Shown here: positions 57,048 to 64,000 of the stretch, piece after piece | How positions within the stretch are numbered: the stretch's first letter is position 1 | Layout of the letters: each line of letters starts with the position of its first letter | DNA from: Mycosarcoma maydis | Taxonomy: Eukaryota > Basidiomycota > Ustilaginomycetes > Ustilaginales | DNA length: 64,000 bases | Assembly (NCBI RefSeq): GCF_000328475.2 | Contig: NC_026483.1 | Coordinates: 930,001 to 994,000, forward strand | Reading direction: 5' to 3' | Position numbers and translations under genes: made by a program | Notes under the pieces: generated by a model | The model's database searches: none | The model's input: only the letters and a program-made list of their open reading frames with translations | Told to the model about the DNA's origin: nothing

Positions 57048-57296
57048 CCACAACAACACTGGCTACTGACGGAGCCAAGGTGGCGGTGTTGAGACCAACG
57101 GAGACATGGATGGCGAGCATGACATCGTCCAATCGAATCGTCCGGCTTGTCGCAAAGCCACTGCAGAGCGACAGTTGCGTCCGCCCCGCCGGTAACGTCG
57201 TACAAGTTCGAGTGGAGGCAACAACCAACCGTAGAATCCACTAGCGCCGGTTTCTGACAGCTCGGTTGATGTTGTTGCCCTCCGTTGGATCGTTAG

Positions 57297-57320
57297 TCCG
57301 TGTCCGTGTCCGTGTCCGTC
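57297..57320. repeat. GTGTCC hexamer repeat
   Basis: About three to four GTGTCC units, the last ending in CCGTCT, within the PrpF/regulator intergenic region. Confidence 0.75.
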
Positions 57321-57582
57321 TGGTTCAACTTGGACGGAGTTTCGGGGAAAACAAAACAAAATTCACCGAACAGCGTGCAATAATTGTGAATTAAAAATCG
57401 CGAAAATAATGCTCGAGATTCCTTAATCCTGAATCCCGAATGCTTCACACTGTTCCGATGCCAGCGAGCGTATCAAGTTAAAATGAAATTATGCCACTGC
57501 TGGACGGCGATAAATCGAATCAAATTCACGAATGTTGCCCGCGCCGAGGCCGTTTCACAAAATCACGTGGGTGTGCCTTTCT

Positions 57583-57630
57583 TCCGTCTCCGTCTCCGTC
57601 TCCGTCTCTGTCTCTGTCTCTCCGTCTGTC
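57583..57630. repeat. CCGTCT/CTCTGT hexamer array
   Basis: Four CCGTCT units grading into CTCTGT units. The hexamer is shared with 53427-53454. Confidence 0.85.
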
Positions 57631-57790
57631 CGCCTCTCCGTTAACCCGTCCCTTCCTTCCGCTGCTGTAGCGTGGAGACGCCCATGTCTCTTACACATCG
57701 GTCCGTCAATCTTCCCGTCGTGCCACATCATTGGTCACGGTCTCCATCGTTTCCGGCTCGTTGACGTCCGACCGGTGTGCGTCACCGGCC

Positions 57791-60789
57791 ATGAGGTGGA
57801 AACAAGTACACGCTGTACCTGGCAGTAACACCTCGGACACCTCGCGTCCGTCGCAAGGCTCATCGGCTTTCTCTACCGCTTGCGATTTTTGCCGTCACCG
57901 AAAGGTAAGCTTGGTCATCTTGATTCTGGTGGGTGTGCTTGAGATGCACTCGATATCGTAGCGCATCCTATCGCGTCGTGGCAAGAATCGCTGATCTGTG
58001 CTGGTTTACACCTCCGTCGTTGGACGTCACCGTAGATTCGTTGCAATCGAGAACAGCCATGCGACAAGTGCCAGAAGCACGGTAGGGCCAACACGTGTCA
58101 CTTTGAAGATGGTCGAACCAAAAAGCGCCAACGCCCAAACAATGCGGCTTGTGCGGCAGTACATCAAGACGAAAGCCGCGTTGGTCAGCTCGGGGACGAG
58201 CTCGAGCTCGAGCTCGAGATCGCCCGTGTTGGTCAGCTTTCCGCGACGCCAGGTCGACACGGTAATGTACGCTTCAACCGCGCTTCATCAGAGGCTGCTG
58301 GTCAAGTCAGCGTGGATGAAGCAAGTCGTGTTGAAGCGCACAATACGTCGGGCCAGGCTAAGGACGGCTCACACGCGTTTGCCAATCCACGGCTCAACGA
58401 GACTGCGTTCAGACATACCGCAGAGACGCACCATGCTGCTCCAGTAGCCCACACGGACGTGCGTGCATCGTCTGTATCATGCTCGTCGCTGAATGCTGCA
58501 GTGCGGCCTCACAGCTCGTCACCTCTGCCGACTTCGCCAACTTCGTCGGCGGTCGCTAGCATCATTGCGGATCTGGGCGATCCGAGGCATTCAATCGGAC
58601 ATGCTGAACGGACGCGCGCCTCTGCGTCACCCAGCCAGCAAGCTACACGTGGAGTCATGTCAAATCTGCGCGTCAACAATCGAGGCGAATCGCGATACCA
58701 CGGTCCGACGAGTGCTTCGTTCAACGCGCCTGAAGCATTGAGCGAGGATTCTCGAGCTGGAATTGCGTCTGCGCAGGGCCGTCTCAGTGTGGATGGTGGC
58801 GGTGGCGCCAATCCAGCAGGTGGTAGTCAAGAGCAGCGTGTCTCGCTGGATGCAGCCGTGCTCACCGACAGATTGACATCGCTGGCTGCTCGCGAAAGAC
58901 AGGAAGAGGTGATGAACGTTGTCGCTGGCAGACTCGACTTTGACGGTGTAGAGCCTGAGCTGGCGATCCACCTGCTCAACTTGCACTGGAATCGGCAGCA
59001 TCACGCCTACCTGGTCACGTACCGACCGCTGTTCATGCGGGATATGGCGGCTCCTCCAGGCAAAGCAAAGTACTTTTCCAAGCTACTCTTCCACGCTATC
59101 CTGTTCGGTGCCGCCAAGTTTTCAGACCGCATCAATCAGGTCAGGTCAGACGTCAATGATCCCTCGACGGCTGGCCAACAGTTTCTCGAACGCGTCCAGC
59201 AACTGTTACCAGAAGCGTTGATCAAGAGCCGCATCACGACGGTGCAAGCGTTGCTGTTACTCGCATGCACGCACTATGCCCGTGGTAGCGAGAGTGCAGC
59301 TTGGCTACATTCCGGATTGGCTTTCCGCATGGCGATCGATCTGGGGATGAACGAAGATAGTATCGAGCTGGTTGCATCGGGCAACATGGCACTCGAGGAG
59401 CTCGAGCTTCGTCGACGTGTAGTATGGGCCGCGTTTGTGATTGACAAGATCCACTCGCTCTACCAAGGTCGGCAGGCTTCGATTGAACGGCGCAACCTGT
59501 ATGTGCCCATCGAGTTCCACGACCATTTCGAAGAGACCGAGTTCTGGACGCCTGTTGCGTTTCACCGACCTCTGAGCGAGGCAGAGGCGCAAAGCAAAGC
59601 TACAGCCAGAGGCACCAACGCCGCCACTCCGAGTGGCTACACGGGACCGATCTACAGTGTTTCTACGTTTGCCGAGCTGTGCAGGCTGACGGTGATTATG
59701 GAAAAGATCATCCAGATCTTCTATTCGATCGATAGCGGTGCGCGATCCGAAAGAGCACAAACGGAACACTTGATTGAAATGCGCTCCGAGCTCGCCGCTT
59801 GGCGCACGTCGTTGCCTGCACATCTGCGTATCGACTCGAGCTCGCCAGCAGGTAGAAGTGGCGGCCAACGCTCTCGCACTTGCCCGCCCAATCTGATCTC
59901 GTTGCACGCACTCTATCATGCGTTGACGATCCTGCTGAATCGACCATTCCTACCACATGGACATCTTCGCAGCGACGATGCAGCTTGCGGCAGATCGTCA
60001 TGGAAAGCATGCGTGGATGCAGCGTCGAGCATCTCGAGCCTCATGAATCTGTATCGTCAGACGGTGAGCATGAAGGGAGCGCCGCAGCTCATCTCATACA
60101 TCAACTTTTGTGCTGCAGGAATTCACGTTCGTGTAGCAGCACAGCTGCAACAGTCCAACACGTCGAGCGAAGGTGCTAATCTGGCAGCCGCATCCAGTCG
60201 CAGATACGAGCTGAAAGCGCTCCGACAATGCCTGCAGGATTTCGAGGAGAATCAAGATCCCAACCCGGGCGTCGCTAAAGCCAAGAGTGTGATCCGCAAC
60301 ATGGCCGAGAGAGCTGGCATTCTCAACCTGCTTCAAGACGACTCGGGAGAAGGTGGATTGTCGCCGATCAACCAAGATGACAGTCCACCGCTGATGAATC
60401 TCGTCGGCCACAGTGGTAGCCAAGCGAATCGAGGGGGTGCTGCAAATCGCGTCGAGCTTGTTGGAGCAAGCGCACTTGCACGCCATGCGAGCGCGCTGTC
60501 CATGACAACACCGTCGTCCTCGACTTCGATCGCCGCAGCAGGAGGAGCAACAGCCGCATCAGCAGCGTTGAATCGAGTAGACGCAGCGCAGAACTCAACT
60601 TCTGCACTCACACCGCCCTACGAGATCGACTTTGAAAGCATTCTCGCCTCGTTTGATCACTTTGAGTCCGCAGCCGGTCCTGGTCGAGACGGCCTATTCG
60701 CAACAGGCACAGCGGATCCCAACACCAACTCGGACATTCTCTTTGGCTTTCTTCGTGACTATGATGCACCCTCTGCCCTCTCGCTATGA
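57791..60789 (+). CDS. Zn2Cys6 fungal transcription factor, two exons
   Basis: Predicted exons 57791-57904 and 58036-60789 give 955 residues. The 131-nt phase-0 intron (GTAAGC donor, CGTAG acceptor) falls inside the zinc cluster. Splicing joins ACDFCRHRK to IRCNREQPCDKCQKHG, giving Cys31, 34, 41, 47, 50 and 59 with x2-x6-x5-x2-x8 spacing. A basic TKKRQRP follows. The fungal-specific regulatory domain spans roughly residues 345-570 (AIHLLNLHWNRQHH, LLFHAILFGAAKFSDR, TVQALLLLACTHYARGSESAAWLHSGLAFRMAIDLGMNED). The C-terminal third is Ser/Ala-rich, with an acidic end (YEIDFESILASFDHFES) that could be an activation region. 57791 is the first ATG upstream. It is divergent from the PrpF-family gene, so local regulation of that gene is possible but unproven. 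Confidence 0.88.
57905..58035 (+). other. Predicted intron in the zinc-cluster codons
   Basis: 131 nt, phase 0, GTAAGC donor and TAG acceptor. It separates the first two cluster Cys from the remaining four. An in-frame TAG directly at the acceptor means the second exon cannot be read without splicing. Confidence 0.85.
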
Positions 60790-61067
60790 CGGTACCAACA
60801 CAAACTGCGCTTCAGCCACTCTTCAGTCGTAGCCGTGGTGACGGGACGAGGACGAATCTGCAAACGCCCTCTTGCGTTGGCGCCAGCCTGTTGGTGTCCA
60901 TTCCGCTCTGTTACACTCTCCACAGAGTCATACGACCTGACCAATCACGAATGGAATCCATCGAGTGAATTTGCACACTACTACACAGTACACAGTGGGC
61001 AAGTCGTCAATGCCGCAATTAAAGACACGCGAACAGAAACAGAGAGAAAAAGAGAGAGACAGACAGG

Positions 61068-62972
61068 TCAGGCTTTGAGAACGTTGACGGTCAGGCCCAT
61101 GCTGTGCGATCCACTCGGGGCGACAGCAAAGTAGTACCAAAACCCGGGGGGAACGATTCCGTTGTCGCTCGGAACGCGCAACGTCACGGTGCTTCCCGAC
61201 GTCCTCACCACGGTCAGCGGAATACGACGTTGATCAGAATCGATCGAGTGCGTCGACGAGCCCAAGCGGACCAGGACGTGGGTGAGTGCCGAGACACTGT
61301 CCAACGTCACCGTGAGTGTTCCACCGGGGGCCACTCGGATCTTACTGCCGTTTTGCTGGCTTGATCGAAGTGTGGTCACCCTAGGACGAGCTGCAGCGTT
61401 TCCGTTGGAGTCAAACAGGTAGGGCGGTGTGTAGAACTGCATGTCGGCGTGGTTGGCATCGTCGCAGCCACCGTTGACGTAACAGAGACCCCCGCCACCG
61501 CTCATTACACGTCCATCAGGCATCAGGAGCGTCGTCGAGTGGTAGTTGCGCGGCACCGAAGACGCTGCTACGAGGGTGAAGGCGTTGGTCTTGGGATCCC
61601 AGATCTCGGCCTGCAACACGCTGTTGCGATCGCTGAAGCCTTTGGCCCAAGTCTGACCGCCTGCGATAAAGACCTGGCCGTTGGGTAGCACTACAGTATT
61701 GGCGTACGCGCGTGCGTAGTTCATGTTGGGGAGCTGCTGCACGCTCGGCGCACGGTTGACGCCGTTGATCGTGATTCGGTGGGCAACCTTCAAGCCGTCC
61801 GAGTCGCTGTAGCTCTGCGAACCGCCGGCGGCAAAGATCTTGCCATTGTCGTACATGACGTTGACCGCGCACATCTGGTCGTTGTTGCTGTTGCGTATTC
61901 CAGCGGACGTCACGCTTCCGGTGCCCGAAGTTCGGTACCAGTTCATCTGCTTGCTGGGTCCTGCCTGCAGCACCGATCCGCCGCTCCAAGCAAACAGCCA
62001 AGCGTGGTTGTCGGTACGCCAAGCACCTGCATTATCGTACGTGGTCAGCATTGGTTGCACTTTTGCATCAGGCAAAGCGGTCCATCGGTTGGTCGAGGCA
62101 TCGTACACCTCTCCGTCCTTCAAAGGCACACCGTTTTGGCCACCGGTTCCGCCGGTGTACGAACCGCCGATGGTGAAGCTGCGTCCGTCGGACAGCGTGA
62201 CCGAGGTCTGGTAGCCACGACCCATTGTCATGTTGGCGCCACGGCTAAAGGTGTTGGTAAAGGGGTCGTAGATGGTGACGGCTGAGTCCGTGTTACCACC
62301 GTCGATGAGCAGCCTTCCATCCGAGAGCGCGTTCATACCAGGACAGAACATGTCGTGCATCGTGTTGGCTACAGTGAATGCACTTTGACTGTTGGACGAG
62401 ATGTCGTAGCTGACAAAAGCTGTCTGGTACTGCGGCGCACCTCCAAAGGTCACGGGACTCCACGAGGAAAAGGCGAGGAACTTGGTCACACGCGGGTACT
62501 GCGGAACCAAGTAGACAGCAACCGGGTTGACGTTGAGTGGAATGACGCTGCTCCACTGTCCATTTTTGACGAGTGTAGCTGGCGCCTTGAGACCAGCATC
62601 GGTCATGACAAACGAGTCGTAATTGCGGTTCTGTTGCCAGGTAGGTGTGTACGGCGATCCCTTTGAGTTGCACATCCTAACCGCCGGGTCCCAAACACCG
62701 TAAATGCATCCGGGCGTGTTGCTGCACCATTCGATGCACGCGTTGCGGTCGGGTTGAGCTACACTTTGCAGATTGTCGACATGGTAGTCGGTCTGCGGAC
62801 AGACGCTGAAGGCGACGTTGTTGCTGGTCGTGTATGTGGATGCGGCGGTAGGGCAGCCGCCGGTGATGTCCTGAGCGTTGACAACACTGGCATGGTTGGA
62901 AAGCGATGCAAGCAACAGCCAACTGCCTAGGGACAGGTGCGCGAAGAAAGGCTTGACCATGTTGAGCTTCAT
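61068..62972 (-). CDS. AA5 copper-radical oxidase (galactose/alcohol oxidase-like), secreted
   Basis: Encodes 634 residues from the ATG at 62972; the frame opens at a GTG. A signal peptide is likely cleaved after SVVNA (about residue 33). A Cys-rich PAN/apple-like region follows (about 40-110). Then comes the Kelch-type propeller and a C-terminal DUF1929 Ig-like domain. Copper and cofactor residues of galactose oxidase are all matched: Cys210 (HDMFCPG) and Tyr254 (GRGYQTS) for the thioether, Tyr477-His478 (RNYHSTT) and His575 (STHSID). The residue equivalent to the stacking Trp290 is Tyr272 (TIGGSYTGG). It should oxidise a primary alcohol or aldehyde with release of hydrogen peroxide outside the cell. 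It is not clearly a glyoxal oxidase. A TATATAAA lies about 75 bp upstream. It converges with the regulator gene. Confidence 0.92.
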   Translation of the reverse strand: MKLNMVKPFFAHLSLGSWLLLASLSNHASVVNAQDITGGCPTAASTYTTSNNVAFSVCPQTDYHVDNLQSVAQPDRNACIEWCSNTPGCIYGVWDPAVRMCNSKGSPYTPTWQQNRNYDSFVMTDAGLKAPATLVKNGQWSSVIPLNVNPVAVYLVPQYPRVTKFLAFSSWSPVTFGGAPQYQTAFVSYDISSNSQSAFTVANTMHDMFCPGMNALSDGRLLIDGGNTDSAVTIYDPFTNTFSRGANMTMGRGYQTSVTLSDGRSFTIGGSYTGGTGGQNGVPLKDGEVYDASTNRWTALPDAKVQPMLTTYDNAGAWRTDNHAWLFAWSGGSVLQAGPSKQMNWYRTSGTGSVTSAGIRNSNNDQMCAVNVMYDNGKIFAAGGSQSYSDSDGLKVAHRITINGVNRAPSVQQLPNMNYARAYANTVVLPNGQVFIAGGQTWAKGFSDRNSVLQAEIWDPKTNAFTLVAASSVPRNYHSTTLLMPDGRVMSGGGGLCYVNGGCDDANHADMQFYTPPYLFDSNGNAAARPRVTTLRSSQQNGSKIRVAPGGTLTVTLDSVSALTHVLVRLGSSTHSIDSDQRRIPLTVVRTSGSTVTLRVPSDNGIVPPGFWYYFAVAPSGSHSMGLTVNVLKA

Positions 62973-63045
62973 GACGGGCGCTGGCGCGTTGCACAGAAGG
63001 ATAAGGACAAACACATGTGCCGGCGTAGCTCGGGAACGGCTCAGG

Positions 63046-63053
63046 TTTATATA
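63046..63053 (-). promoter_or_regulatory. TATA box of the AA5 oxidase gene
   Basis: TATATAAA on the minus strand, 74-81 bp before the ATG at 62972. Confidence 0.6.
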
Positions 63054-64000
63054 TGCTGATCAACCCGAGTAGATCTGCGATCGTGACTGCATCGACTCAA
63101 GCATCTATCTCGAGGGCCAACGGCATCTGTGCCAAGCATAGGATTTCAGCTCGGTTGCAGGCTTGAAGCAGATGTCCACGTTGAGGGCCGACTCGGGCAT
63201 CCGGAGTCGTAAGCCAAGCCGATGTTGGCGCGTTTGAGCGTTTTGAGAAGAGGAGAAGCCAGTCTGGAAGAGTGCAGCCTGAGCAAAGAGGCAAGCGAGA
63301 CCGACAAACATGAGCGAGACGAAGATGGAGCATCATCTGTTTGTTGCGTCGGCGGCTGCACGAGCGCCTGAGTGCAGAGATTTGCTCGACTATTGACGTT
63401 AATGACGATGCACAGCATTCAAAGAGCCTTGGCTCCATGCACTGAGGAAGGCGGAAGACCGCTGCATGGGTTTGGCATTGGCGTTCGGATATGCACAGCC
63501 CAAGGCGTTAATGAGATTGCTTGAAGCGCAGTATATGCCTGGGGTCCGGTAGAGGTCTTGGCGATGCGGATCTAAGATGCATTGAGTTTTTGCAAGCTAC
63601 ACACATCCTTCTCGGCTGACAAGCGAGGATCAGCGCTGGCGAGGGAGCTGGAGCTGATGAGCCAGTGGCCACACGGGAAGCTCTCGGGAACGCAATTCGT
63701 AGTTTAGAATTGGCGCGATTCAGGCGAGATCTCGAATGAGCGACGACGTCTTGCGAGAAATACAGTCACGAGTATGGGCGTGAACCGCCGCGGTGAGCGA
63801 GCTGATGTGCGATTTGTGATTGTTACTCGATATGCTGTTGCGCCAAGCATCGCTTGAGATGCACGTTGAAGAACGGATTCTTGAAGAACGGATTCTTGAT
63901 TCTCAAACGAACAAACAAACAACCAATTGCACGACCAAGCTGCCCTGTGTGAGGCAGTTGGCGAGACACTGGCTAGTGACTCACTGACTGCCAGCCAATC
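63054..64000. other. Upstream flank of the AA5 oxidase gene, no gene seen
   Basis: No family-like coding region on either strand; the frames of about 70-113 codons look random. Contains a tandem duplication GAACGGATTCTTGAA (about 63870-63900) and a CAAACAAACAAAC run (63910-63920). Confidence 0.45.

Larger units (their letters stand above)
56902..57790. other. Divergent promoter region of the PrpF-family and Zn2Cys6 genes
   Basis: Contains a TATA-like element at 57041-57047, GTGTCC units (57297-57320), AATTGTGAATTA/AATCGCGAA motif variants (57375-57405), an ATTCACGAATG copy (57525) and a CCGTCT/CTCTGT array (57583-57630). Confidence 0.5.

Noticed and set aside
50866..62972. Identification of this region as the smut itaconate cluster
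   Set aside because: No decarboxylase of the Tad1 type is present, the regulator is Zn2Cys6, the MFS is sugar-porter type, and the carrier looks like ordinary Ctp1 with an insertion.
63097..63438. 113-codon minus-strand frame at the right end
   Set aside because: No domain or signal features; it lies in the upstream flank of the AA5 oxidase gene.

Overview
The window looks like nuclear DNA of a basidiomycete smut fungus of the Ustilago/Sporisorium type. It is GC-rich and gene-dense. Most genes are long and intronless, and the few introns I could place have GT..AG ends (roughly 90-130 nt, with two longer ones in one gene). The protein set is fungal: a PDR-type ABC pump, Zn2Cys6 regulator, CSC1/PHM7 channel, Nar1 and a copper-radical oxidase. 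Genus is an inference from general resemblance, helped by the intergenic DNA being littered with copies of a short ATTCACGATT/AATCGTGAAT motif. I saw no rRNA, tRNA, CRISPR array or intact transposon.

Layout. 0.3-3.6 kb: zinc alcohol dehydrogenase (+, three exons) facing an APC-type amino acid/choline permease (-). 6.1-10.6 kb: cystathionine beta-synthase without its regulatory domain (-) and an Eht1/Eeb1-type alpha/beta hydrolase (-). 11.5-19.1 kb: proteasome chaperone Nas2 (+) and a giant CSC1/PHM7-type channel (+). 21.1-27.5 kb: PDR ABC transporter (+), a TPR protein (+) and a small DUF1764 protein with an 8-nt terminal exon (+). 27.7-31.8 kb: Psd2-type phosphatidylserine decarboxylase (-). 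33.2-36.0 kb: three-exon NDUFA4/MLRQ-like respiratory subunit (+) facing NADP-glutamate dehydrogenase (-). 38.9-43.1 kb: Fe-S assembly factor Nar1 (+) facing a membrane-anchored GH16 protein (-). 43.1-47.1 kb: about 4 kb with no gene I can support. 47.1-50.6 kb: processive family 2 glycosyltransferase (+).

50.9-63.0 kb: an MFS sugar-type transporter (-), a citrate/tricarboxylate mitochondrial carrier (+), a PrpF-family isomerase (-), a Zn2Cys6 regulator (+) and an AA5 copper-radical oxidase (-). This last stretch is the best candidate for a co-functioning set. Mitochondrial tricarboxylate export, a PrpF-type (aconitate/methylaconitate) isomerase, a transporter and a regulator recall the logic of the smut itaconate cluster, but the decarboxylase is absent and the genes do not look like its members. 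Functional linkage is therefore inference only. The other genes are mostly housekeeping and I see no pathway linking them.

Several starts were moved inward from the longest open frame because the frame opens with a non-ATG codon or because a TATA box sits on the upstream ATG. Three splice structures (ADH, NDUFA4-like, Zn2Cys6) and two subtler ones (DUF1764 micro-exon, in-frame MFS intron) were worked out from GT..AG signals plus protein-family continuity.
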